From JBBDZE01 sp040900345 (GTDB taxonomy: Bacteria; Patescibacteriota; Minisyncoccia; Spechtbacterales; 2-12-FULL-38-22): 51,271 nucleotides of DNA. Below, in pieces: positions 32,161-42,100 of this stretch. The notes under the pieces are model-generated. The model was not told where the DNA came from. It searched no databases and saw only the letters and a program-made list of their open reading frames with translations. Both the position numbers and the translations under genes were made by a program. The stretch spans positions 1 through 51,271 of the forward strand of contig JBBDZE010000005.1 in the NCBI GenBank assembly GCA_040900345.1. The letters run 5' to 3'. Each line of letters opens with the position of its first letter. Within the stretch, counting starts at the first letter, position 1.

Positions 32161-33438
32161 TTACAGCTGAGAGAGTATCTTGTGAAGCTTCGCTTCATTC
32201 TTGTACGGACCGATAAGCGCCAAACGTACTTCTTCCTTTAAGAATATCTCATTTGCGACATTTTGAACATCGCGAGCCGTTACCGCGCGAATATTATCCA
32301 GATGCTCTTCGGGACTTTTTGCCTCGCCAAGCAACAACTCCTGTTCGCCCCAGTGGGCGGCGACCGCATCGGATTCTTCCAGGGCAATATAGGTATGCCC
32401 CTCAATGATATTTTTAGCTTTTTGAAGTTCGTCTTTATCAACCAGTTCCTCCTTGATGCGGTGAAGCTCCCCAATAATAACCTCGACCGCCTCCTCGAGC
32501 TTCGCGTTGGCAATGCCGCTTGCGACCCACGTGTGGCCATAGTCAGTGCCGCTTTGATTCGTCATGTTCACCTGGTAGGCCAGGGCACGCTTCTCGCGTA
32601 CTTCCATGAAAAGACGCGAACTCATGCCGCTACCCAAAACGACCGCGAGCACGCTCAGGGCAAAACGGCGTTCGTCGCGCAAGCTCACCCCCCGAAAGCC
32701 AAGCGCCATATGGGTCTGATCGGTCGTGCGGTGCTCAAGCTCTACGAGGGGTGCCCCCACACTGGGATAGGTAACGGGACGCTTGGGCTCGGCCGCTCCT
32801 TGAGGTATATTGCTGAAATATTTTTTTGCGAGCGCCACGCCTTCCTCGTACTCTAAATTACCCGCGAACACGAGCACCATGTCTTCGACGCGATACTGTT
32901 TTTTAAAATAGGAAAGCACGTCATCGCGCGTAATGGCCGCGACACTCCCCACGCTTCCCCCTACATCACGCCCAGCGGGTTGGTCGCCGTAAATGGCATG
33001 TTCGAAATTCTCCACCACCTGGCGCTGGGGCGTATCGTAGTACATATGCAGTTCCTCCAGAATAACGCCCTTCTCGCGCTCAATCTCTGCCGGCGTAAAG
33101 AGGGGGTTATGAAGAAAATCAGACATCACGCCCAGCCCCACTCCCAGTTTGTCAGCGGCAACTTTGATATAAAAGCCGGTATATTCATCTGCCGTGAATG
33201 CATTATAATCGCCGCCAATGGAGTCGAGCAGCACGCTGATGGTGTACGGATCGGGATATTTTTTTGAACCTTTAAAAAACAGGTGCTCTAAATAATGCGA
33301 GAGTCCGCTCAGCTCTTTTGATTCATTGTGACCGCCCGTTTTCACGAAGAGAAGAGCGCTCACTGTTTTCGTTGTCGTAAAAGGAACCGTAATCACCCGC
33401 AGGCCCGTCTCAAGCCTGGTAAGTCTATGACCATTCAT
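32161..33438 (-). CDS. M16 family zinc metallopeptidase
   Basis: Processing-peptidase-like protease. The inverted zinc motif HYLEH is at residues 48-52 (GLSHYLEHLFFKGSKKYP), and the downstream glutamate lies in REKGVILEELHMYYDTP. The second, inactive-type half is present, including GMSSRLFMEVREKRALAYQV. At 425 residues it is one complete two-domain unit with no signal peptide, so probably cytoplasmic or on an unusual export route. glyS lies 6 bases upstream. Confidence 0.93.
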   Translation of the reverse strand: MNGHRLTRLETGLRVITVPFTTTKTVSALLFVKTGGHNESKELSGLSHYLEHLFFKGSKKYPDPYTISVLLDSIGGDYNAFTADEYTGFYIKVAADKLGVGLGVMSDFLHNPLFTPAEIEREKGVILEELHMYYDTPQRQVVENFEHAIYGDQPAGRDVGGSVGSVAAITRDDVLSYFKKQYRVEDMVLVFAGNLEYEEGVALAKKYFSNIPQGAAEPKRPVTYPSVGAPLVELEHRTTDQTHMALGFRGVSLRDERRFALSVLAVVLGSGMSSRLFMEVREKRALAYQVNMTNQSGTDYGHTWVASGIANAKLEEAVEVIIGELHRIKEELVDKDELQKAKNIIEGHTYIALEESDAVAAHWGEQELLLGEAKSPEEHLDNIRAVTARDVQNVANEIFLKEEVRLALIGPYKNEAKLHKILSQL

Positions 33439-33444
33439 ATGCGC

Positions 33445-34833
33445 CTATTCAATTGCCTTGAAGGATTCGCCGGCGAGAACTTTCTGCAAACGGAGTTGCA
33501 GTTCGCCGACAGGGACGCGCGTCTGTTCGAGAGTATCGCGATGCCGCATGGTGACCGTGTTGTCTTCCAACGTCTGATGGTCGATCGTCACGCAGAGGGG
33601 GGTTCCTATCTCGTCCTGGCGGCGATACCGCCGCCCGATAGCACCGCTTTCATCGTACTGTGCGGTCATGTGGGGCGCGATATCTTCGAAGATTTCGCGC
33701 GCCTCCTCCACCAATTGTTCATTGTTACGCAAAAGAGGGAACACCGCAACCTTGACGGGAGCCAACCAAAACGGAAACTTCATCACGGTGCGTTTTTCAC
33801 CCTCCACTTCGTCTTCGTGGTAGGCTTCCAGGAGTGCCAGAAGCACCGAACGGTCCACACCAAAGGACGGTTCAATAACATGCGGTACAAATTTTTCACC
33901 GGTTTCGGGGTCGGTATAAGCGAGCTCCTGGCCCGAGTGTTTGGCGTGATTGGCGAGATCAAAATCGCCCCGGTAGGCCAAGCCGTATAGTTCCTTGCGG
34001 CCGAAAGGAAAGTCGTACTCTATGTCCACCGTCCGCTTTGAATAATGGGCGCGTTCCCCATCGGGAATCTCGACCTCGTGCACACGCTTGTTGGCAGCAC
34101 CCAGGTCGGCTACCCATTGGCGCATCTGCTCAAGCCAGTGCTCGAAATACTGCTCCCACTCGTTCTCGCGCACAAAGTATTCAATTTCCATTTGCTCAAA
34201 TTCGCGAGTGCGGAATATGAAGTTGCCGGGGGTAATTTCATTGCGAAATGCCTTGCCAATTTGAGCGATGCCAAACGGCACGCGCACGCGGTTGGTGTCA
34301 ATAATGGTTTTAAAATTCACAAAAATTGCCTGGGCGGTTTCTGGGCGCAGATAGACCTTGTCGGCCGCGTCTTCTGCCGGGCCAAGGAATGTTTTGAGCA
34401 TCATGTTGAAGCGCTTGGGTTCGGTCAGCTCATTGCCGTTTGGGCTTTTGATATTCAACCCAGCGAGCTTTGCTTTCATCTCATCAAAACTCATGCCAAA
34501 CACATCAACGCCCTGTTCCTCGAGTAGATGGTCGAGCCGATAGCGCTCGTGCGTTTTTTTGTCCTCCACGAGCGGGTCGTTGAACTCCCCCACATGGCCG
34601 GAAGCTTCCCACACTTTGGGATTCATCAAAATGGCCGCATCAATACCCACGATGTCGGCGCGAGCCTGAACGAAGCGGCGCCACCACTCTTGCTTGACAT
34701 TGTTCTTGAGTTCTACGCCCATGGGGCCGTAGTCCCACGCGTTAGCCAGACCGCCGTAAATTTCGGAGCCGGGGTAAATAAACCCCCTCCGTTTGGCGAG
34801 CGCTATAATATTGTCCATAGTGGTATCGGCCAT
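33445..34833 (-). CDS. glyQS: glycine-tRNA ligase, single-chain (alpha2) type
   Basis: Class II synthetase of the homodimeric type, not the bacterial alpha/beta type. RRGFIYPGSEIYGGLANAWDYGPMG opens the protein. RPETAQAIFVNFKTI, GKAFRNEITPGNFIFRTREFEQMEIEYF and the motif 3 segment PSFGVDRSVLLALLEAY are present, with a C-terminal anticodon domain (KVAVFPLLRNNEQL). At 462 residues it is complete. It lies between the surface protein and the M16 peptidase with gaps of 2 and 6 bases. Confidence 0.95.
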   Translation of the reverse strand: MADTTMDNIIALAKRRGFIYPGSEIYGGLANAWDYGPMGVELKNNVKQEWWRRFVQARADIVGIDAAILMNPKVWEASGHVGEFNDPLVEDKKTHERYRLDHLLEEQGVDVFGMSFDEMKAKLAGLNIKSPNGNELTEPKRFNMMLKTFLGPAEDAADKVYLRPETAQAIFVNFKTIIDTNRVRVPFGIAQIGKAFRNEITPGNFIFRTREFEQMEIEYFVRENEWEQYFEHWLEQMRQWVADLGAANKRVHEVEIPDGERAHYSKRTVDIEYDFPFGRKELYGLAYRGDFDLANHAKHSGQELAYTDPETGEKFVPHVIEPSFGVDRSVLLALLEAYHEDEVEGEKRTVMKFPFWLAPVKVAVFPLLRNNEQLVEEAREIFEDIAPHMTAQYDESGAIGRRYRRQDEIGTPLCVTIDHQTLEDNTVTMRHRDTLEQTRVPVGELQLRLQKVLAGESFKAIE

Positions 34834-34835
34834 AA

Positions 34836-36503
34836 TTATTGCACCCGGCCTTCGCTTTCCGAAATGGTCGGATCGTCGGGAAGGGCTGTTGTTACAGAAG
34901 AAAATGTTTTTTCAAAAAAAGTATTCGTAGCAACATCCACACCCGTAAAGGAAGTACTGTCGAGAATGGGAATGGCTTGCCCGCGGTGTTCTTCGCGCGG
35001 CGTCACCCCGAGGCGAAATACTACGCTACGCTCATTGCCGGCGCTCATGTTCCCGATATCCCACTCTACGGTGTTGGTGGCTTCAATGAACCGGATATTT
35101 TGACCAACGGGACTGTAGGAACTAATCCAGGAAACGTAGTCGGGCACCTTGGCGCTCACGCGCGTCGTGCGCGTCGCCGATACGGAAGCCGGGATGCGCC
35201 ATGAGACGCTATACGTGGTCTGTTCCCCCACGCGCGGCGGGATAGGCCCTTCATTGACAAAGACATTGGGCGCGTGCGTTACGGTTTGTTCAAGGACCGC
35301 ATAGGCGGCTATTTGGATGCTCAGTTCGTTGTGCGAACGGACCTCTTCCCCGTTTCGCTGTGCGGTTGCCGAGGTTGCTATCGTAAAGGCCTGCCCCTGC
35401 TGGTTGGGATTACCACGTACCGTAAACGTGAGGATGACCGAACGCGTCTGTCCAAATGGAATGCTGGCGAAGGAAGGTGCGGTCGCGCTGCTCCAGACCA
35501 CATTGCCCGCGGCCAGTTCGGCGATGGGCGTGTCGGGGCGGAGCGAGTCGGTGTCGATAAGGTCTACCGGCGTAATAGAGGCCGCCAAAACCAGTTGCTC
35601 CATGGTCTGCTCATCCCGGTTGGTCACTTCCATGGCAATACTCACCTCGCTGCCGCTTTGCACGACATTCACCGATGAGCCCACAATGCGCTGTTCAAGC
35701 AAGAGTGGCGACTCTGAAATATTCACCGTGCGCTCAAGGGTTCGAAGCGGAACAAACGAAAGGCCGCTTATCTTGCCAAGCTCAACCCGAAACGAAGCTT
35801 GGTCTACATCAACGTTGAGACGCCCTTTGAATGTAACGCGCACCTCCTGCCCACGACGTACGTTGCCAAGCTTCCAGACAGCATCGTGGTCAAACGCGGG
35901 CGACACCTGACTGAGCTCAAACCCTTCGGGGGCAATAAGGCGACCGTATAAAATAAAGCGGTCAAAATCAGAGTTGGGCCGCACAACAAGCGTGCCTTCA
36001 ATTTCGTCTTGCTCGTAAACGACGCTCGGCATAGTGAGCTCCGTCTCCGCGTCCAGAGTACCGATGACAATTTCGTGCCGAGCCGAACTAATAAATCGTG
36101 CCTTGCTCCCGGCGGGCTGATAATCAAACCGTGCGAGAATCTCTTCCTGCGTTTCTGACCCTTGGGCCGTCAGACGTACCTCAATGCGCTCCCGGGCTCC
36201 CGCTTCCACCTCTCCAAAGTGGAACGTCTGGGCATTTTCTTCATTGGCGAACGAAAGGGCCGGCGGCAGATCCAGGATTAAGTCTCCTTTTTCAAGCGCA
36301 ACGCTGGCATTATTGAAAACAGTAATAATGAAGGTATCCGAGTTGCCCGTTTCCATTTGCGAGGGGCCTTCAATGGCGACCGTCACGTCGTTCGCTGAAA
36401 AACCGCGCTGTCCCCACCATACAAACGCCGCCACGCCAATAAGCGCCACGAGTGCCAAGGGGGTTAGGTGCCAAAGTTTGATGCCGCGAGTGAGTCGTCT
36501 CAT
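34836..36503 (-). CDS. large membrane-anchored extracellular protein with Ig-like repeats
   Basis: 555 residues: basic N-terminus, one transmembrane helix (about 13-31, HLTPLALVALIGVAAFVWW), then a long extracytoplasmic part built from beta-rich, DUF11/Ig-like repeats. Recurrent segments such as VTVAIEGPSQMETGNSDTF, VNVVQSGSEVSIAMEVTNRD and RVGEQTTYSVSWRI introduce about three to four modules. There is no catalytic motif, sortase signal or cysteine. It is likely a surface or adhesion scaffold anchored by its N-terminal helix. It is not recognised as a named family. Confidence 0.75.
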   Translation of the reverse strand: MRRLTRGIKLWHLTPLALVALIGVAAFVWWGQRGFSANDVTVAIEGPSQMETGNSDTFIITVFNNASVALEKGDLILDLPPALSFANEENAQTFHFGEVEAGARERIEVRLTAQGSETQEEILARFDYQPAGSKARFISSARHEIVIGTLDAETELTMPSVVYEQDEIEGTLVVRPNSDFDRFILYGRLIAPEGFELSQVSPAFDHDAVWKLGNVRRGQEVRVTFKGRLNVDVDQASFRVELGKISGLSFVPLRTLERTVNISESPLLLEQRIVGSSVNVVQSGSEVSIAMEVTNRDEQTMEQLVLAASITPVDLIDTDSLRPDTPIAELAAGNVVWSSATAPSFASIPFGQTRSVILTFTVRGNPNQQGQAFTIATSATAQRNGEEVRSHNELSIQIAAYAVLEQTVTHAPNVFVNEGPIPPRVGEQTTYSVSWRIPASVSATRTTRVSAKVPDYVSWISSYSPVGQNIRFIEATNTVEWDIGNMSAGNERSVVFRLGVTPREEHRGQAIPILDSTSFTGVDVATNTFFEKTFSSVTTALPDDPTISESEGRVQ

Positions 36504-36518
36504 GAAGATGCCTGGTGG

Positions 36519-37106
36519 TTAGGCAGGAGTTACCTTAAGGCCAAAAAATGAAATGGGGCGTTCCAGCTTGCGCTGCAGAAGCGTTTGCAAATAGTGATCC
36601 AACTGCCGCTTGTTGGTAGCGTGCTCAATGCTCAAGTGAGGCGGCTTGATGCCCCATACATCGAGAAGCGATATGAGCCATATTTTCTCTTTGTGCCATA
36701 AAAGCGCGTTTTTGTCTTGTGCATTGCCACTGCTGGCCTCTTCGGCTTCGCGCAACACCTTTGTTAAAAGCTGCCACAACGCCTCGTCCGGCTGGTTATC
36801 GTAACAGACCGTATCGCACAATGCCAAGAAGGCGGCTACATATCCGGTGGCATAGAGATCCCGATTCGTGTGCGGATAATTTTCAATATCGGTAACGCCC
36901 GAGCAAATCGCCCCGCCGCGCCCCAATACAAATGATAGCCGCACCAACGCAAAAGAATGCAGAAAATTCCCCTGCTTGGTGGTAATCTTTTTGGCTCCCT
37001 TCACTTTAATAGCTAGCTTCCCAAAATCCTTCGTGTAGCACGAAATAAGCTCGTCGGCCTCGCCGCTTGGGCGGGAAGAAAGAATAATGGCGTCGGTGGT
37101 GTACAA
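36519..37106 (-). CDS. recO: DNA repair protein RecO
   Basis: Recombination mediator that helps load RecA. The N-terminal OB fold begins MYTTDAIILSSRPSGEADELISCYTKDFGK, followed by KVKGAKK and the helical domain (ATGYVAAFLALCDTV). The usual C-terminal CXXC zinc pair is missing, and at 195 residues it is shorter than typical RecO (about 240), as is common for compact genomes. A dispersed repeat lies at its 5' end, between it and the Nudix gene. Confidence 0.85.
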   Translation of the reverse strand: MYTTDAIILSSRPSGEADELISCYTKDFGKLAIKVKGAKKITTKQGNFLHSFALVRLSFVLGRGGAICSGVTDIENYPHTNRDLYATGYVAAFLALCDTVCYDNQPDEALWQLLTKVLREAEEASSGNAQDKNALLWHKEKIWLISLLDVWGIKPPHLSIEHATNKRQLDHYLQTLLQRKLERPISFFGLKVTPA

Positions 37107-37132
37107 GGTGTTAGGTGTTAGGTTTTAGGTTG
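37105..37132. repeat. dispersed TTAGGTGTTAGG repeat overlapping the Nudix gene end
   Basis: AGGTGTTAGGTGTTAGGTTT and following. On the minus strand it encodes the last residues (LKPNT) and the stop of the Nudix gene and ends just before the recO start. Confidence 0.7.
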
Positions 37133-37545
37133 AGGAATGTTCTCAAGTCGCGGGCGGTCTTTTCGGTCAGGTCGTATTCGAACACCTCGCGAAGCGATAC
37201 CCAGTCAAAATCTTCACCCTCGGATAGTTGCATCTGATCTTTTCCCAAGTCGCTTTCTACCACGAATACGTATCGATAGGTACCCATCTCTTCGTTCAAG
37301 TAGTCGCACAGCGGCTCGATGCGTTCGGGGGCAATCTCGATACCCAGTTCCTCACTCATTTCTCGCGCAAATGTTTGCTGCGGTGTTTCGCCCGGCTCGC
37401 TCGTGCCGCCGAAGAATGCCCACTGGTTCGGATGTATGTTCGTTTGCGCGTCTCGCTTGTGTAGCAATACTGAATCGGTCTTGGGATTGTAAAGAAATCC
37501 TCCGGCATAGAAAATCTTCTTCTGTGCGTTGTTGTTATCACTCAT
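37111..37545 (-). CDS. Nudix hydrolase
   Basis: 144 residues with a good Nudix box, GGTSEPGETPQQTFAREMSEELG, shown in the middle third (GX5EX7REXSEELG). The N-terminus (KKIFYAGGFLYNP) and the HKRD strand suit MutT/NTP-type folds. The substrate is unknown. The last five residues and the stop come from the TTAGGTGTTAGG repeat, so the native C-terminus may have been replaced. It begins 2 bases after the methyltransferase stop. Confidence 0.88.
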   Translation of the reverse strand: MSDNNNAQKKIFYAGGFLYNPKTDSVLLHKRDAQTNIHPNQWAFFGGTSEPGETPQQTFAREMSEELGIEIAPERIEPLCDYLNEEMGTYRYVFVVESDLGKDQMQLSEGEDFDWVSLREVFEYDLTEKTARDLRTFLNLKPNT

Positions 37546-37547
37546 AC

Positions 37548-38162
37548 TTAGGACGGTTTCTTACCGATGACCTGCAGCCATCGGGTTTTGCCAATAGGCG
37601 TGATGTCGAAGGATACCTCTTCAAACCCCGCTACGTGCATATAGTCTTTAATCTCATCGACAGTGTAGTAGCTAAAGAACCGCTCGTAGGAATAGCCGTA
37701 GTCGTCCTCGCGGCGCATCTCCTCCGCGGGCATCCCCGGCTGCTGCTCTTTAACGGCAACGTACACATACCCTCCCGGCTTCAGCTTTGTTGCTGTTTGC
37801 CGCAGAATATCCATGGCCTCGTTCTTATGCACATGCAGGAGCACCGCCTGCATGAAGATACCATCGAACATCCCGTCCAGCGCGTCGAGCTCCTTCACAT
37901 CCAGCACGAGAAATGTCCCTCCGGGCACTTCGCGCTTGGCGATATCAACCATCTTCTCTGAAAAGTCGACGCCGGTAGCGTGAAAACCCTGTTCAACAAA
38001 AAGTTTGGTCTTTATGCCGGGGCCGCACCCCACATCCAATACGTTGCCTCCGGGCGGCAATAACGAGGTGAACTTCCGGGCACCCTCGAATGACCAGTCG
38101 TCATCCTTGTGGTCCTGGTACCAATCCTCCGCGATATGGTTGTAGGTTTTTTTGAGGTCCAT
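37548..38162 (-). CDS. class I SAM-dependent methyltransferase
   Basis: About 204 residues from ATG 38162, chosen because it follows the GNAT stop by 4 bases; ATG 38183 would overlap that gene. Motif I VLDVGCGPGIKTKLF, the acidic strand-2 end GVDFSEKMVD, then MFDGIFMQAVLLHV and LKPGGYVYVAVKE give the Rossmann SAM fold. The target (small molecule, protein or nucleic acid) cannot be inferred. Confidence 0.87.
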   Translation of the reverse strand: MDLKKTYNHIAEDWYQDHKDDDWSFEGARKFTSLLPPGGNVLDVGCGPGIKTKLFVEQGFHATGVDFSEKMVDIAKREVPGGTFLVLDVKELDALDGMFDGIFMQAVLLHVHKNEAMDILRQTATKLKPGGYVYVAVKEQQPGMPAEEMRREDDYGYSYERFFSYYTVDEIKDYMHVAGFEEVSFDITPIGKTRWLQVIGKKPS

Positions 38163-38166
38163 GGTG

Positions 38167-38643
38167 CTAAAGTTCCTTCTCAAGCGTCACGGTACAATCT
38201 GCGAAGCCAGCCTTTCGATAAATCCCGAGTGCTTGTTCGTTTCGAGCATAGGCAGTAACAGAAAGGTGGCCAACGCTTTGCTCCTTGCACCAGCCGATAA
38301 AATCTTCAACTAGTTTCTTCCCCACGCCCTTGCCCCGAAAGCTTTCTTCGACAAACATATTTTCTAGTTCGGCATAACTTCCTTCCACTCGGTATAAGGC
38401 ACGCTTGGCAATACCCCCACAAAGATAGCCAATAACATCGTCCTGCGCAACAGCGACTTCCACGAATCCGTCATCGCCATCAATACGATCGCTCAAATAT
38501 TTCCTTCCTTCTGAATACGTCCATTCCAGACTAAGGCTTTCGTCGTACTCTACTTGCTCTTTTTTAAACAACGCAAAGTTCAGTTTCAAAATATCTTCCA
38601 AGTCCTTGGCAATCGCTTTTCTGGTTAAAAAATTCTTTTCCAT
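38167..38643 (-). CDS. GNAT family N-acetyltransferase
   Basis: 158 residues. The acetyl-CoA-binding segment reads FRGKGVGKKLVEDFIGWCKEQ, preceded by ELENMFVEESF and followed by VTAYARNEQALGIYRKAGF, the usual GNAT motifs A and B. The acceptor is unknown. Flanking genes are a methyltransferase and a Nudix/SEC-C protein, all separated by 3-4 bases and probably on one transcript. Confidence 0.88.
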   Translation of the reverse strand: MEKNFLTRKAIAKDLEDILKLNFALFKKEQVEYDESLSLEWTYSEGRKYLSDRIDGDDGFVEVAVAQDDVIGYLCGGIAKRALYRVEGSYAELENMFVEESFRGKGVGKKLVEDFIGWCKEQSVGHLSVTAYARNEQALGIYRKAGFADCTVTLEKEL

Positions 38644-38646
38644 ATG

Positions 38647-39105
38647 CTATTGCCCGTGACATTCCTTATATTGCGCGCTTGCCCCGCACGGGCACAGCGG
38701 GTTTACGGCGGCTAAACTGTGCAAGGGCAGAAACAGCGGATCGGGGAATTCTCCGGGCGCGCACCACCGCACGTCGGAACATTTTTCGGGTTCGCATACG
38801 CGCGCCTCGCCGCCCGTTGCCCGTGCTGCCGTAAAGACCGTGACATAATGCTTGTTGGTGTCGGCAAACACATCGTTGGTCACGGCCGCCACACGCAGAT
38901 TGTCAATTTCAAGCCCCGCCTCTTCCCGCGTCTCGCGGCGAGAGCATTCTTCAAACGTCTCGCCGTGCTCCAGCTTGCCTCCCGGCAGTCCCCACGTCTC
39001 CCCTCCGTGCGCGCCTTTTCGTTTTAAAAACAATATCCTGTTTTTGTCATCAAAAACGAATACCCCGAGGCCGACCTTCACTGACTCTGGCAAATCCTGT
39101 TCCAT
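38647..39105 (-). CDS. Nudix hydrolase fused to a C-terminal SEC-C zinc motif
   Basis: 152 residues. The MutT-type Nudix box GGKLEHGETFEECSRRETREEAGLE lies near residues 42-66, shown here only as the region starting LPGGKLEHGETFEE. The last 18 residues, NPLCPCGASAQYKECHGQ, match the SEC-C motif (CxC, then CH), a small zinc-binding unit first known from the end of SecA. The fusion is unusual and suggests docking to a ribosome, translocase or other partner. It lies 30 bases after ileS. Confidence 0.85.
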   Translation of the reverse strand: MEQDLPESVKVGLGVFVFDDKNRILFLKRKGAHGGETWGLPGGKLEHGETFEECSRRETREEAGLEIDNLRVAAVTNDVFADTNKHYVTVFTAARATGGEARVCEPEKCSDVRWCAPGEFPDPLFLPLHSLAAVNPLCPCGASAQYKECHGQ

Positions 39106-39135
39106 GGCATTTAAAAGCTTCTTATCGAAACTCCG

Positions 39136-42100
39136 TCAGGCCTTTTTGAAGGCAAGTTTTATCTCGTTCTTGCCATTGAGTTTGAGCGTGGCGAATGCAT
39201 CGTAGGCACTCTCATTGGTGATGCTTCCCTCGCGCACTTGCTTGGCATTGACGTCGCGGGCGATATCTTGTTCGTAAGCAGTAAAGTTTCCGCGCAGAGC
39301 CTTGGGCAATGAATACTCCACGATTACTTTATCGTTGGGCTTGAGGCCAAATGACTTTCGCATGTCCTGAATGCGGCGCACGATGTCGCGCACTTGGCCC
39401 TCGCGCTCCAGCTCCCTACTTACTTCGATATTAAGGGCCAACGTGCCAGTGGGCGTATCAGCGGTAACCCAGCCGCTTTTCGTATATACGGTCGTATATA
39501 CGTCCGTATATACGACTTCTTTCACATTCAGCTCTTCCTGCAAAATGACGGCGAGTTCTTTGGAGAGTTTTTCGGGTACGACCAGAGTGGCAAGCGGCTG
39601 GCGCACCTTCTGCCCTGCGCTTGCACGCAAGCGCAGGGCCACTTCAGCCCAGGCACGCACATTGGCCATATCGGCAAGCGTCTTCTGCTCACGCTTGAGG
39701 AGTTTAGCCTCTTTGGGATAATCTTCCCAATGGACACTCTTCTTTTCGGTTGCGTTCACCGCCTGCCAAACGGCCTCGGCGATAAACGGCGTGAAGGGCG
39801 CTGCCAGCTTGGCGAGTTCGCTCAGCGTGAAAGCCAGACTTCCAGCGGCTTCCTTCTTTTCTTGGGCGCTGGCGGGGCGCTGCAGCCGGGCGCGCGAGCG
39901 GCGCACGTACCAGTTGGAAACATCCTGCATGACGAACGCGTCGAGCAGGCGCGCGGCCTCCACGATGTGATACTCGTCCATAAAGATCTGCACCTCAGCC
40001 GCGACCTCTTTGAGGCGAGCGGCCATCCATGCGTCGAGTACATGCTTGCTGGTGATGGCTTTGGGTGCTTTCACCGTAGGCGCGTAGGTCTGCAGGAATA
40101 CCAGTGAGTTCCACAACGTGGCCACAAACTTACGCTGGCGTTCGGCAACGTCGCGCTCGGCAAAACGCTTCACGTCGCCCGGGCCATTAACCGTAAAGAA
40201 ATACCAGCGCACTGCGTCCATGCCATAGGTGTCGGCCAAATGGAAAGGGTCCACGATGTTGCCCTTGCTCTTGGACATTTTCTTGCCGTGCTCGTCCAGC
40301 ACGTGGCCCAGCGAGACGGCCGTGCGGTACGGTGGTGCTTTTTTAGCAAACCCCGTGAGGGCCGATACGGCCAGCAGCGTGTAGAACCAGCCACGCGTCT
40401 GGTCGATAGCCTCTACAATGTAGTCGGCCGGGTAGGCTGTGCCGCTTTCTATTTCCTGCTTGTTTTCAAATGGATAGTGGGCCTGGGCAAACGGCATAGC
40501 GCCCGAATCAAACCACACGTCCACGACGTACTCGTCGCGCTTCATCGTGCCGTTATCGCACTTTTTACAGGCAAAGGTGATCGCGTCCACGTAGGGACGG
40601 TGCAGATCCACCTCGCCGTCTGCGTTGTACGGAAAATGGCCGTAGGCAAACGGGATCACCTCGCCGTTCTTGGGGAAGAGCTTGGCGCGCTGGTCGGACG
40701 CCTCCTGGTTGGTAAGCCCAAGAGCCACGCTGCGCAGCAGCCAGGTCGGGTCGCCGTGGGTAACGATAAGGACGCGCTTGCCGGGATATTTTTTCTCTAA
40801 GGCGGCCATGCCTTCGCGCAGACGGGCCCTAATGGCGGCCGCGCTTTCGCCCTTGGCGGGGGCAGCGGCAAAATCAACGTCGCTGTTTCGGTACAGCCGG
40901 TCGTACTCGCGCGTTGAACGGCCTTCAAGAACGCCGGCGTTGTTTTCGGTAAAGTGCGTGTCTTCGTGCACGGGCACGTCAAGCTCCTCGGCCAGCACGG
41001 AGGCGGTCTCTTTGGTGCGCAGTATGGGCGAGGTCACGATAACATCCACGCCGCCTTGTTTGGCAATTTTCTTGGCGGCCGCATGCACCTGCTTTTTGCC
41101 GCGCTCGGTAAGATTGTGTTTGTCGGTAACCTTGCCGGACAGCACATGCTTGGTGTTACTCTCGGCCTCGCCGTGGCGCATCACCACAAACGTGGTGGCG
41201 CTTTGGGTGGTAGCGGCCAAATCCTGGCGCGAGCCAACGGCCTGCACGCGGCCGCATGAGGCATTGTCGCAACGCCACACGGGCAGGGGCGTGCCCCAGT
41301 AGCGCGAGCGCGAAAACCCCCAATCCTTTACCTCGCGCAGCCATTCGCCAAAGCGGCCTTCTTTGATATAGTCGGGTACCCACGTTATTTTTTTGTTAGC
41401 GGCAATAAGGTCATTCTTGAGTGCGCTCATCTTCATGAACCACGAGTGCATCGCGTAGTACAAGAGCGCATTGCCGCAACGCCAGCAGAACGGATACGTG
41501 TGCTTGTAGGACTGCTGCTTATACAGCGCGCCCTCTTTTTTGAGCCAGTCGATGATGCTGGCATCGGTTTGCAGGTCTTTGACGCGCTTGCCCTTCCATT
41601 GCGGCACGCGCTTATTGAATGTGCCGTCCTCGTCAACCGTGTGGACGCGAGGCAGGTTATATTTTTCGGCTACCGCGTAGTCATCCTCGCCATACATGGG
41701 CGCCATGTGCACGAGGCCCGTCCCTTCCTCGGTGGTGACAAAATCGCCAAGCACGACCTGGTACTTTTCGCCCTCTTCATTCTTGAGCGAATCAAAGATG
41801 GGCTCGTAGGTGAGAAGTTCTAAATCCTTTCCCTTGAAACTTCCGAACTCACTATGCGGTCCATCCATAACCTCGTCTCTGCGGTCGCGGGCAACAATAT
41901 AAACATCTCCCTCCTTGGAAGGAGGGTAATCCCCCCCTTCCTCAGTAACCCACTCCTCTTGGGTTCCCACCGCCACGTAGTCAATCTTGGGGTTAACGGC
42001 TACCGCAACATTCCCGGGAAGCGTCCACGGCGTTGTCGTCCAAACAAGAAGGTATGTATTTTCCTTTGGAAGGTGATGCTTCGCAAGGAAATCGTCCGAA

